Program-made: the position numbers and the translations under genes
Assembly: GCF_002197845.1 (NCBI RefSeq)
Contig: NZ_NIDE01000009.1
Span: 340,566-404,565, forward strand
DNA length: 64,000 bases
Direction: 5' to 3'
Origin: Fimbriiglobus ruber
GTDB lineage: Bacteria > Planctomycetota > Planctomycetia > Gemmatales > Gemmataceae
In this document: one piece after another, positions 51,348 through 59,970 of the stretch
Layout: each line of letters starts with the position of its first letter
Position numbering within the stretch: the first letter of the stretch is position 1
The notes under the pieces: model-generated
Told to the model about the DNA's origin: nothing
The model's database searches: none
Seen by the model: the letters and a program-made list of their open reading frames with translations, nothing else

Positions 51348-52727
51348 TCACGGCGATCCGCCCGGCCCGAGGTGGAGGGCCTTGAGGCTCGACCAGACCT
51401 GGGTCAGGGCCTTCTGCTCCTTCCGGCGGGACTTCAGAGCGGCGACCAATCGCCCGGCTTTCGCGGCGGCATCGGCCAGGGCCGCCCGCAGGTCCTCGGC
51501 GACGACGACCGGGTCGACCGGATCGGTGGGCGGCGGATCGGGCGCGGCGTGGCCGTTCGATGCGGGCCTCACGGCGATTCTCCTTTCGGGCACGGGTTCG
51601 GGGATCCGGACGAGGTCAGCGGCGGCGATACCGGTGGTCGCGGGCTCGACTTCCGCGGCCGGGTCCGGGTCGAGGGCCATGGTCACGACCGTCCGGCCGC
51701 CCCCCGCGAACACGACCGGCCGCCCGTCGGCGACCCGGACGGTGGTGCACCCGAGGGCCAGCGCCCGGGCCAGAACCTGCCGGTCGACCGCGATCCGGGC
51801 GGTCGGCCCGGTGACCGCCGGGCGGGCCAGCCGGACCGTCTCGACCGCGCCCGTGGCCTCGTCCCGCCCGCGGACGACGACCCCGCCGTCGACGGCCAGG
51901 GTGACCGGGTGGCACGCGACGTCGGCCCCCGGCAGGCGGGGCCAGGCGGCGAGCAGGGCGGCGGCATCGGCGGAGTCGAGGGTGACGACGGTTGGGGCGT
52001 GCTTCGGGACGGCCCCGGCGACGTCCGGGTACCGGCCGGTGGCGTCCGCGGTCAGGAACACCCGCCACGGCCCGACCTCGACCACCAGGTGGTCGGCCGT
52101 CCGGCCGACCCGGACCGCGGGACCGGCGGCCAGCGTCTGGTCGCCGAACACGGGCACGGCCGGGACGAGCAAGTCCTCGTCGAACGGTAGCGCGAACCCG
52201 TCCCAGATCAGGGCGGTCCGCCCGTCCGTCCCGGCCACCCGCCCGGCCGACCCGGCCACCTGCACGCGGGTCAATGCGAACCGACCCGCCTCCCGGCCGG
52301 CCGTCCGCCCGCACTCGTGCAGGGCGGTCAGAAATGCGGGCGGGACCGGGTGCCAGTCGTCCGGAGGGGGCGGCGGGCGGTGCGGCTTCCCGGGCTCGAT
52401 CCGGTCGAACGGGTGCGTGTGGGAGACGCCCCGGGCGGACCACCGGGCTTCTCCCCGAAGCCCCTCCCCGACGACCAGCTCGACCGCCTCGTCCCCGGTC
52501 CCCTCGACCGCCGTCAACACGTCCATCGGAACAACGAGTACCCCGTCGCCGCCTGCGGTCGGGGCCGTATGTGTCAGGACCGCGTCCGCGGTGTGGACCC
52601 ACACGCTCAGGGTGCCGGCCCGGCTCTCGAACACGACCGGCGGGGCCGGGCCGCGGGGCCGACCGGCGACGCACTTGCGGGCCAGAGCCCGGACCGACCG
52701 GGCCCGCTCGCGGGGGAACACGATCAC
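51348..52727 (-). CDS. Sliding-clamp-like (DnaN-fold) protein
   Basis: 459 residues from a GTG at 52727 with GGAGGG upstream. I read three DnaN-like domains. Domain 1: LSVWVHTADAVLTH and LVVPMDVLTAVEGTGDEAVEL. Domain 2: FLTALHECGRTAGREAGRFA, GRVAGTDGRTALIW, LLVPAVPVF, and FLTADATGRYPDVAGAVP, which closely parallels the clamp motif ending GxYPdv..viP. Domain 3: LAVDGGVVVRGRDEATG and IAVDRQVLARALALG. A C-terminal helical tail (RAALADAAAKAGRLVAALKS) is extra. Chromosomal DnaN is usually about 370 residues; the acidic/proline insert between domains 1 and 2 and the tail explain the length. It could form a ring on DNA or be a non-processive derivative. Placed in a MoxR-VWA operon that also holds an exonuclease. 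Confidence 0.6.
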   Translation of the reverse strand: MIVFPRERARSVRALARKCVAGRPRGPAPPVVFESRAGTLSVWVHTADAVLTHTAPTAGGDGVLVVPMDVLTAVEGTGDEAVELVVGEGLRGEARWSARGVSHTHPFDRIEPGKPHRPPPPPDDWHPVPPAFLTALHECGRTAGREAGRFALTRVQVAGSAGRVAGTDGRTALIWDGFALPFDEDLLVPAVPVFGDQTLAAGPAVRVGRTADHLVVEVGPWRVFLTADATGRYPDVAGAVPKHAPTVVTLDSADAAALLAAWPRLPGADVACHPVTLAVDGGVVVRGRDEATGAVETVRLARPAVTGPTARIAVDRQVLARALALGCTTVRVADGRPVVFAGGGRTVVTMALDPDPAAEVEPATTGIAAADLVRIPEPVPERRIAVRPASNGHAAPDPPPTDPVDPVVVAEDLRAALADAAAKAGRLVAALKSRRKEQKALTQVWSSLKALHLGPGGSP

Positions 52728-53084
52728 GGTTGCGCCCTCCTCGGTGACCCGGTCAGTCCACCCGCCAGCCCGCGCGGACCAAGTCCTCCCCGGAGTCGAA
52801 CACCTCCCGGGGGAGAGCGAACAGCCGGTCGACGGTCGGCGGCAGGTCGAACAGATTGGTCCGGAACACCGTCGCCGAGAACCCGGTCCGGCCGCACACC
52901 CCGCGGGCGTCGAACAGCACCCCGAGGTCCTCGGCCCCGCGGTCCCGGCGAACGACCGGCAGGAACGGCCACGTGCGCTGTGCTATTCTCGGACTCGCCT
53001 GAAGTGACACAAGTCGGCCTTGAGCAACCAGGCCTGGATAGCGGAGGATAGATCCTTCACCGATCCGTCTGCGGGAGGGCAAGG

Positions 53085-53609
53085 ATGCGTCCCCAATATT
53101 CGTTTCCCGAACCCGTGGTCCAAGCGATCGCGGACGCGCGCTATCGGCACCCGGACCCGCGTGTCCAAGAGCGGATGGAGATTCTCTGGCTCAAGACCCG
53201 GAACGTGACGCACAGTCGGATCGCGGAGTTGGCCAACGTGTCGCGCTCCACGGTGCAGCGGACCCTGCGGATCTATGCGGCGAAGGGTCTGGATGGGGTC
53301 CGATCGTTCGGCTGGAAGGGCCAACCCAGTGCGCTGACACCGCATCACGGGACGATCGAAGACGCGTTTCGCCGGCACCCGCCGCACACGGCCCACGAGG
53401 CGGCGCGGCGGATCGAGGACCTGACGGGCGTCCGACGCAAGGCGTCGCGGGTGCGCCAGTTCTTGAAAGAGGATCTGGGGATGAAATGCCTGAAGGTGGC
53501 ACCCATCCCGGTGCCGCCCAAGAAAACGGTCGACGAACACGCCCGCACGCAGGCGGATTTTTTAAAAGACGGAACTGGAACCGAAGTTGGCGGAAGCCCG
53601 CGACGGTAA
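53085..53609 (+). CDS. IS630 transposase, N-terminal helix-turn-helix frame (copy 2)
   Basis: Same 174-residue product as at 12362-12886, starting MRPQYSFPEPVVQAIADARY. Ends just after the T6A4 tract where the frame must change to reach the catalytic domain. Confidence 0.88.
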   Translation: MRPQYSFPEPVVQAIADARYRHPDPRVQERMEILWLKTRNVTHSRIAELANVSRSTVQRTLRIYAAKGLDGVRSFGWKGQPSALTPHHGTIEDAFRRHPPHTAHEAARRIEDLTGVRRKASRVRQFLKEDLGMKCLKVAPIPVPPKKTVDEHARTQADFLKDGTGTEVGGSPRR

Positions 53610-54153
53610 GCGGACGGTGTACTTCGTGGACGCGTCGCACTTCGTCTTGGCGTCGTTCCTGGGGTGGGTGTGGTGCTTCGTCCGGTTACATGTCCGGGCC
53701 GCGTCGGGACGGCAGAGGTACAACGTGCTGGGTGCGCTGAACGCGGTCACGCACGAGCTGGTGACAGAAATCAACACGACGTACATCACGGCCACCTCGG
53801 TGTGTGCGTTGCTCCGCAAGATCGCGGCCCTCGGTGGGTCATTGCCGATCACGCTGGTACTCGACAACGCCCGCTACCAGCGGTGCGCGCTGGTGGAGCA
53901 CACGGCCAAGGCACTCGGGATCGAGTTGTTGTTCCTGCCGTCGTATTCGCCGAACCTGAACTTGATCGAGCGACTCTGGAAGTTCGTGAAGAAGGAGGCG
54001 TTGAACAGCCGCCACCATCAGGACTTCAAGAAGTTCCAGGAGGCCATCGACCATTGCTTGGCGGATCTGCCGACGAAACACCGAGAGAAACTGGCGACCC
54101 TGATGACCCACAAATTCCAGACGTGGGACAATGTGTCACTCCTGGACGCGTAA
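53587..54153 (+). CDS. IS630 transposase, DDE catalytic frame (copy 2)
   Basis: Same 188-residue catalytic part as at 12864-13430, with VYFVDASHF, TLVLDNARYQR and NLNLIERLWKF. The single base difference between the copies (CCA versus CCG in SYSPNLNL) is silent. Confidence 0.88.
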   Translation: MAEARDGKRTVYFVDASHFVLASFLGWVWCFVRLHVRAASGRQRYNVLGALNAVTHELVTEINTTYITATSVCALLRKIAALGGSLPITLVLDNARYQRCALVEHTAKALGIELLFLPSYSPNLNLIERLWKFVKKEALNSRHHQDFKKFQEAIDHCLADLPTKHREKLATLMTHKFQTWDNVSLLDA

Positions 54154-54657
54154 AGTATAGTTGATTGGGTATCCCCGGCTCAGCCGGGAAGAACTTGAAG
54201 GGAGGTTCTTGGGCTGACCAGCCGACCTGGAGCCGAAAGGCCGAGGGGAAAATAGCCTGCTGGTGAAGCGGGGGGCGGAGAGAAAGCGCTGAAGCCGTCG
54301 CCCCGCAAGGCCCGCGTGACATGGTAAAAGCTATACTGCTTGAAGACCAATCCCAAGAGGTGCCTTTCCTCGCCCGCCGGCAGAGCGCTTGACGACGGCG
54401 GTGGCCTGTGCCGCTCCCTGGGTTGGCCGGGAGCGGCAACCTTCACCGGCCACACAGCGGGCCATGAGCCCGCCCAACGGGATGAGTGGTCTACCTAACT
54501 CACGCTCGGACGTACCCGGTCGATGAAGCACAGGATGGCCTACGGGGCGCGAGCCCTATGGCCACGGAGTCCCCGTAGTAGTCCGCGGGCGGGAAAGCCG
54601 CCCACATGGCGAAGGGGGACAGGTGATCGGACATCGCGTGATGACGAGGTATGCGTA

Positions 54658-56475
54658 ATGCAAAGAGCCGAACTCATCCTCGATGTCTACCGCCAACGAG
54701 GGAGCCGCGGGCTCCCCGTGGAGGGTGTCTATCGGCAACTGTTCAACCCCGACCTGTACCTCCGCGCCTATGGCCGCATCTATCGTAATGATGGGGCCAT
54801 GACGCCGGGGGTGACCGGGGAAACCGTGGACGGAATGTCACGGGCGAAAATCGACGCCATCATCGCGGACCTCCGCGCCGAGCGGTATCGGTGGGCGCCC
54901 GTGCGGCGGGTAGAGATTCCCAAGCGGAACGGCAAGATGCGCCCGCTCGGCATTCCCACCTGGCAGGACAAACTGCTGCAAGAGGTAGTGCGCTCCCTCC
55001 TGGACGCCTACTACGAGCCGCAGTTCTCCGATTCGTCCCACGGCTTCCGGCCGGGGCGCGGCTGTCATTCGGCGCTGACCGCGATAGCCAAGACCTGGGC
55101 CGGTACGAAGTGGATCATCGAGGGCGATATCAAAGGGTGCTTCGACAACATCGACCGAAACGTCTTGCTGCCGATCCTCCGAGAATCGATTCCCGACAAC
55201 CGCTTCCTCCGGTTGGTTGACCAACTGCTTCAGGCCGGATATGTAAAAGACTGGAAGCGGCATCCCACCTTCAGCGACACGCCGCAGGGCGGGATTGTCA
55301 GCCCCATCCTTTCCAACATCTACCTGGATCGGCTGGACCGGTTCGTCGAGCAGACACTCATCCCGGAATACACCCGCGGGACCAACAGGAGTCCCAATCC
55401 CGCTTACGTCAGTAAGCGGTATGAGGCGAGGCGTCATAGCCGGAACGGGAGGGTCGAGGAGGCCGTCACATGCCGAAAGGAGATGCGGCGGCTGCCCTCC
55501 CGCGACCCGAACGACCCCGGCTACCGACGGCTCAGGTACGTCCGCTATGCGGACGACTTCCTCCTGGGGTTCATCGGTCCGAAGGAGGAAGCCGAGGAGA
55601 TCAAGGTCCGACTGGCCCGATTCCTACGCGAGACCCTCAAGTTGGAGTTGTCCGCCGAGAAGACCTTGGTCAGCCACGCGACCAAGCAGGGCGCGCGGTT
55701 CCTCGGCTACGAAGTCGTCAGCCAGCAGTGCGACACCAAGATGCACCTTGTGCAGCGGGCGGGCGACCCCAAGCCCTACCGCAAGCGAGCCATCAACAGC
55801 GTCATCGCCCTGCGGCTGCCGGCGGATGTCGTCGAGAGGAGGTGCTCCCTGTACATGCGGGGCGGCAAGCCGATCCACCGCGCGGAACTGGAGGAGGACA
55901 GCGACTTCAGCATCGTTGCCGCCTACCAATCCGAGTACAGGGGCTACGTGGAGTTCTATGCCCTGGCCCAGAACATCGGCTGGCTGAACAAGCTCCGTTG
56001 GGTGATGGAAGTCTCCCTCTTGAAAACGCTGGCCGGTAAGTACCGGACCAGAGTGGCCGAGATGTCGCGCCGGTATCGTGCCGTCGCGCTAACGGAGGAC
56101 GGACCCCGGTCGTGCCTGGAAGTCAGGGTAGAGCGGGAGGGCAAGGCTCCACTGGTGGCGCGCTTCGGCGGCCTCCTCCTCCGCAGGAAGAAGACGGCAG
56201 TCCTTGTAGACCGGATGCTCACGCGCCGGCAACCGGAGCGTTCGGAGTTGCTCCAGCGCCTTCTGGCGAACCGGTGTGAAATCTGCAAGAGTGCGGAGGA
56301 TGTCCAAGTACATCACGTTCGCAAGCTGGCAGACCTCGAAGTCAAGGGGCGTGGAGAAGTCGCTGCCTGGAAGCGGAAGATGGCATCCAGGCGACGGAAG
56401 ACCCTGGTCCTTTGCCGGGAATGTCATGCGACCGTCCACGCCGGACGGCCGACACGGCAACCCGTACCGGAATAG
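54658..56475 (+). CDS. ltrA: Group II intron-encoded reverse transcriptase/maturase with HNH endonuclease
   Basis: 605 residues from the ATG at 54658 with GAGG eight bases upstream. Reverse-transcriptase blocks: RRVEIPKRNGKMRPLGIPTW, HGFRPGRGCHSAL, IIEGDIKGCFDNID, TPQGGIVSPILSNIYLD and the catalytic RYADDFLLGF; then a maturase/thumb region (KLELSAEKTLVSHATKQGAR) and a C-terminal HNH-type zinc motif CEICKSAEDVQVHHVRKL with VLCRECHATVHAG. The enzyme splices and mobilises its intron by target-primed reverse transcription. The gene is intact although the intron RNA is interrupted by IS630. It could act on relatives elsewhere in the genome. Confidence 0.93.
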   Translation: MQRAELILDVYRQRGSRGLPVEGVYRQLFNPDLYLRAYGRIYRNDGAMTPGVTGETVDGMSRAKIDAIIADLRAERYRWAPVRRVEIPKRNGKMRPLGIPTWQDKLLQEVVRSLLDAYYEPQFSDSSHGFRPGRGCHSALTAIAKTWAGTKWIIEGDIKGCFDNIDRNVLLPILRESIPDNRFLRLVDQLLQAGYVKDWKRHPTFSDTPQGGIVSPILSNIYLDRLDRFVEQTLIPEYTRGTNRSPNPAYVSKRYEARRHSRNGRVEEAVTCRKEMRRLPSRDPNDPGYRRLRYVRYADDFLLGFIGPKEEAEEIKVRLARFLRETLKLELSAEKTLVSHATKQGARFLGYEVVSQQCDTKMHLVQRAGDPKPYRKRAINSVIALRLPADVVERRCSLYMRGGKPIHRAELEEDSDFSIVAAYQSEYRGYVEFYALAQNIGWLNKLRWVMEVSLLKTLAGKYRTRVAEMSRRYRAVALTEDGPRSCLEVRVEREGKAPLVARFGGLLLRRKKTAVLVDRMLTRRQPERSELLQRLLANRCEICKSAEDVQVHHVRKLADLEVKGRGEVAAWKRKMASRRRKTLVLCRECHATVHAGRPTRQPVPE

Positions 56476-56484
56476 GTCACTGGA

Positions 56485-56518
56485 GAGCCGGATGATGGGA
56501 AACTATCCCGTCCGGTTC
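56485..56518 (+). ncRNA. Group II intron 1 domain V
   Basis: The hairpin starts GAGCCGGATGATGGGAAACT and closes CCGTCCGGTTC. It is the catalytic domain V of bacterial group II introns, ten bases after the intron protein's stop codon. The following GC-rich hairpin is domain VI. Confidence 0.85.
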
Positions 56519-56651
56519 GGAGGGGGGCGGTTGGAAAAGGGCCGGGACCGGCACCTCGCCAGCCGCCTACCCTACCCCGGCCACAGGGCCGGGGTGGTCA
56601 CGAACAACACGTGCCGGGCGAGGTCGCCCGGCGACGCGGACGGTAGCACGG

Positions 56652-57530
56652 TCACGGGCGTCCTCCCGCGGGGGCGACGGCCAGCCGCTCGACCGTCCGC
56701 CGGAGTTCGTCCCGGGCGGCCTCGAGTTCTCGGTCGAGCCGGACCTTCTGGTCGGCCAACAGTTCGGCGTACCCCTCGACCTTCAGCCGGGTGGTTCGGA
56801 TCTTGTCGGCCGCCCGCTTCAGGGTGTCGTCCCGGGTGTCCGCCCCGAACGCGGCGACCGCCGCCCGGTGGTCATCGATCAGGGCGGCCAGCCCGGCGGC
56901 CACCGCCTCCTTCACGCTCCGGTCCCCCTCGCCCGTCCCGGCCGGGACCGGGAACCGCAGGATCTGCCCGTTCAGCCGCCCGACCATGACCTGGACCTTG
57001 TCGACGAACCCGGCGTGCCGGTGCGGGGCGAAGTAACACCCGCCCTGGGGCCGGACCGGGAACAGGTCGGCGTGCCGGTCGAAGAGTTTCTGGATGACGC
57101 GGGTGACGTCGGCCCCGCTGCGGACCTCGGTCGCCCGGTCGAGTTCCTCCTGGGCCAGGGTGGCCAGCCCGGGCAGGTCGCACGTCACCCGCCCGGTCCG
57201 CTTGTCCAGGGTAAGCATGGTCTCCAGGTGGTAGTCGAATCGGTCCCCGTCCCGGCTCTCGTGGGTGAACTGGAACCGGACCGTCGTGTCATCCTCGGCC
57301 ACCTGGCGGATGATCCGCCGGTCGCACAGCTTCTTGCACGCCCGAGTGAACGCGTGCTTGGGGGCGAGTTCGCGGGCCACCCCGTCGTCCAACCCGGCGT
57401 CCCGGAGGGCGGCGAGCAGGGCCGGGTGGGTGACGGCCACCCCGGCACACGTCCACGCGATCACCTCTCCGAGCAGCCGGACGCCGGCCGGTAGCGGGAA
57501 CGGGACGCCCGGCCGTGGGAGCGCGGTCAT
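56652..57530 (-). CDS. DUF6744-like protein
   Basis: 292 residues from the ATG at 57530 (GGAGGT eight bases upstream). N-terminal region includes a helical APKHAFTRACKKLCDRRIIR segment. The core has FQFTHESRDGDRFDYHLETM, then ELDRATEVRSGADVTRVIQK, YFAPHRHAGFVDKVQVMVG, and a C-terminal coiled-coil (QKVRLDRELEAARDELRRTV). It resembles the DUF6744 family of planctomycetes and actinobacterial phages; I am moderately sure. Function unknown; possibly a phage- or plasmid-derived DNA-maintenance protein. Its stop overlaps the next gene's GTG (GTGA). No frameshift is seen, unlike the genes upstream. Confidence 0.65.
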   Translation of the reverse strand: MTALPRPGVPFPLPAGVRLLGEVIAWTCAGVAVTHPALLAALRDAGLDDGVARELAPKHAFTRACKKLCDRRIIRQVAEDDTTVRFQFTHESRDGDRFDYHLETMLTLDKRTGRVTCDLPGLATLAQEELDRATEVRSGADVTRVIQKLFDRHADLFPVRPQGGCYFAPHRHAGFVDKVQVMVGRLNGQILRFPVPAGTGEGDRSVKEAVAAGLAALIDDHRAAVAAFGADTRDDTLKRAADKIRTTRLKVEGYAELLADQKVRLDRELEAARDELRRTVERLAVAPAGGRP

Positions 57531-58173
57531 GGTCAATACCTCCGTGGGAACGGGAAGAAAACGTTTCCCGGCCGTCGGGATCTCCGGGTGAGGGCCGGCA
57601 ACGGGTGTGGCGAAGGGAGAGCACGAAGCTCACAGGGACAGCACCCGTTCGACGGGGTCGGAATCGGGCGCGAGGGAGGAGACGGCGTGCACCTCGTCGC
57701 TGACGGCGGCGAGGTCGCCGGGCGGGTTGTCGAGGACGAGGGTGATGAGTCGGGCCCGGGCCGACACCTTCCAGGCCAGGAACGCGTTCCGCACCTCGGC
57801 CGGCAACCGGCACCGGGCGTCGGTCACGAAGATCACGTCGGTGGCGCCCGGCGGGGCCTTCAGGTCGGCGTAAAAGCGAGGCATCTCCCGGACCGGGACG
57901 TCGATCTCGGACCCCCGTCCGATGAACGCGTTAGCCAGTCCATCAGCTTCCCCTCGTCCCACCGGCCGGGCGGGAGGGGTAACAGCCGCTCGCCCGAATC
58001 CCCGGAGTACGCACACAGCCCGCACCACCGTCGCTGGTGCCGGGCGATCCAGGCCAGGGCGAGGGCCAGGGCCTTGGCCGTGTGGATCTTGTCGCCCGCC
58101 ATCGACCCCGACTCGTCCAGGGCCACGATGACCGGCCCCCGGCCGACCGGCTCGACCGCGTGGTGCTGTTACC

Positions 58174-59970
58174 CTAAGCCGGAGTGTCGCCACTCCGACT
58201 CGGCTTCAGAACCGGACGTGAGACTTTCGCCTCATCCGGCTCCTCAGTTACTCGGTGATTGTCATTCACACCTCGACGGCGGTCCTCCGCCGTCTTCCCC
58301 TGGTGGCAGTGCAGATGTAAGAGCTGGATGTTCGACCCACCGGCCGCCCCGCCTTGGGACTTCGGCTGGATGTGATCGACGCACGTCTCGTCATCGTGCT
58401 TGAAGAACAGTCCGCACCGCGGGCACCGACCCTTCTGGTTCTTCAGCAGTCTCGCGACCGCCGGGAACACGTCCGGGTATCGCCCCAGTCGGCTACCCCA
58501 GTAAACCCAGTCGCCATCGAACGGGCTGCGGGCATCCTGTACCTTGGCATGGCGCACGATGTTCGTGTCCATGTGGCTGGCAAGTCGGACCGCCTTCCCG
58601 GGCGGTTTGAAGATCCAGCCGAGGCCGTCGCCGGCCCGCCAGTACTTCCGTCCGACCCACCGACCGCCCTTGTTCGGGTGCCGCCGGTTGGCCCAGCCGC
58701 GGAGCATCTGGAACAGCACGTGATGGACCTTCGAGAAGGTCTGGCTGCTGACCACCGTCGAGTAGTACATCGACCACCCGCGAATGACCGGGTTCAGGTG
58801 GCCGATGAGGGCCTCCTGCGGGGCATTCCTGTGACGGTCGAGTATCTCTCGGAGTCGAGCCACGTGCCGTTTCACCGCCTCCGCGCTGGGTCGGATGAGG
58901 GTCTTGAAGCCGATCCGCTGTCCGTTGGACTTGCTACCAGATCGCGACGCCCCCACGGGGTACTGTCGGACGGAGAAGCCCAGGAAGTCGAACCCGGCGC
59001 GGCCGTCCACTTCCCGAAGTGTGTGGCCGACCCGGGTCTTGCTCGGTTTCAATTCCAGCCCCATCCCTTTCAACCACTCCGCGATGACCTGTCGGGCCTC
59101 CCTCACGACCGCCTCGTCCCTGTGCAAGACGACGAAGTCGTCGGCGTACCGGATGACGTGTGGGGGTGCGATATTCTGCTCCTTTCCGTTGACCCACTCC
59201 CGTCGTCTCGGGAACCGCGCCTGGACCAGTTCCTCCAGTCCGTGCAGCGCGATGTTGGCCAGGAGCGGCGAGATGGCCCCGCCCTGCGGGGTGCCCTGTT
59301 CCGAGGGGAACAGCGTCTCGCCGTCGAGGATGCCGGCTTCGAGCCACGCCCGGAGTTGCCGGGTGATGGTCGGGCCAGCGTTGACCTTCTTGAGCAGCGC
59401 GTCATGGTCGATGCGGTCGAAGCACTTCGCGATGTCGGCGTCGAGGACGTACTTGTCCATCTTCGAGACGGATTGGAAGATCGCTCCGATCGCATCCCAG
59501 CAGGACCGTCCCGGGCGGAACCCGTAGCTGTTGGGCTCGAACCTGGCTTCCCATTCGGGTTCCAGGGCGAACCGCACCAGCGTCTGCAGCGCGCGGTCGT
59601 GCAGCGTCGGAATGCCCAGGGGCCGAAGTTCTTCACTCCCCGGCTTGGGAATGTAGACCCGGCGCACGGGCGTGGCCTCGGCCCCGACCTTGAGGCCATC
59701 GGCCAACTCCAGACGGTCTTCCGGGGCCAGCGCGCTGACCCCATCAACCCCGGCGGTGTTCTTCCCCCGGTTGTCTTGAGTGACGCGACGAACGGCGAGC
59801 AGTTTGGCCGCCCGGTTGTTGATCATGAGTCTCTGGAGCGTGCGAACCGTCTGACTGTCGCCTCGGGCCGAGGCTCGGTAGATCCGCTTCTGGAGCTTGA
59901 AGACGTCCCGTTCGATTTGGCGCCACGGGAGCGCCTCCCACCTATACATCGGATTGAGGTCCGTGTTCAT
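58174..59970 (-). CDS. ltrA: Group II intron-encoded reverse transcriptase/maturase with HNH endonuclease
   Basis: 598 residues if started at the ATG at 59970 (MNTDLNPMYRWEALPWRQIE); the frame stays open upstream through intron domain I. RT blocks: VRRVYIPKPGSEELRPLGIP, YGFRPGRSCWDAIGAIFQ, VLDADIAKCFDRIDHD, TPQGGAISPLLANIAL and RYADDFVVLH. Maturase region GMGLELKPSKTRVGHTLRE and HLNPVIRGWSMYYSTVVS, then HNH motif CPRCGLFFKHDDETCVDHIQ with LLHLHCHQGKTAED. The reading frame runs through domains V and VI to a stop in the last bases of the intron, so its final 25 residues overlap the ribozyme core. Confidence 0.92.
   Translation of the reverse strand: MNTDLNPMYRWEALPWRQIERDVFKLQKRIYRASARGDSQTVRTLQRLMINNRAAKLLAVRRVTQDNRGKNTAGVDGVSALAPEDRLELADGLKVGAEATPVRRVYIPKPGSEELRPLGIPTLHDRALQTLVRFALEPEWEARFEPNSYGFRPGRSCWDAIGAIFQSVSKMDKYVLDADIAKCFDRIDHDALLKKVNAGPTITRQLRAWLEAGILDGETLFPSEQGTPQGGAISPLLANIALHGLEELVQARFPRRREWVNGKEQNIAPPHVIRYADDFVVLHRDEAVVREARQVIAEWLKGMGLELKPSKTRVGHTLREVDGRAGFDFLGFSVRQYPVGASRSGSKSNGQRIGFKTLIRPSAEAVKRHVARLREILDRHRNAPQEALIGHLNPVIRGWSMYYSTVVSSQTFSKVHHVLFQMLRGWANRRHPNKGGRWVGRKYWRAGDGLGWIFKPPGKAVRLASHMDTNIVRHAKVQDARSPFDGDWVYWGSRLGRYPDVFPAVARLLKNQKGRCPRCGLFFKHDDETCVDHIQPKSQGGAAGGSNIQLLHLHCHQGKTAEDRRRGVNDNHRVTEEPDEAKVSRPVLKPSRSGDTPA
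58209..58242 (-). ncRNA. Group II intron 2 domain V
   Basis: The minus-strand hairpin starts GAGCCGGATGAGGCGAAAGT and closes CACGTCCGGTTC, a canonical domain V. It overlaps the 3' end of the intron protein's reading frame. A hairpin with the domain VI position follows up to 58168. Confidence 0.88.

Larger units (their letters stand above)
52986..54157 (+). mobile_element. IS630-family insertion sequence, copy 2 (1172 bp)
   Basis: Virtually identical to 12263-13434, same orientation, one base difference noticed. Inserted at CTAG within domain I of group II intron 1, with TA duplicated. The insertion in domain I next to the 5' splice site is expected to harm intron folding. Confidence 0.9.
52973..56575 (+). 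mobile_element. Group II intron 1 with HNH-type reverse transcriptase, carrying IS630 copy 2
   Basis: The 5' end GTGCG (consensus GUGYG) is at 52973-52977. The IS630 sits 13 bases in; without it the intron continues GTTGATTGGGTATCCCCGG. The intron-encoded protein is at 54658-56475, domain V at 56485-56518 and a domain VI hairpin ending CCTACCCTAC at 56575. Both boundaries are confirmed because the host gene joins in frame. Intron length without IS630 is about 2.43 kb. The intron is antisense to the host operon. Confidence 0.85.
52753..56655 (-). pseudogene. Small protein gene split by an antisense group II intron
   Basis: Two pieces, 56576-56655 and 52753-52972, join exactly into 99 codons: VTVLPSASPGDLARHVLFVT, then TPALWPG, WPFLPVVRRDRGAEDLGVLF and a stop at 52753. 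The GTG start at 56655 overlaps the DUF6744-like gene's stop (GTGA), with GGAGG upstream, so the gene was part of the operon. The intron is on the opposite strand and cannot splice from this gene's mRNA, so the gene is inactivated. Downstream operon genes may be reduced by polarity. Function unknown. Confidence 0.75.

Noticed and set aside
56576..56596. GC hairpin CCCGGCC/GGCCGGG after intron 1 as a transcription terminator
   Set aside because: It lies within the coding sequence of the split small gene and has no T-tract; it could only matter as an intron target structure.
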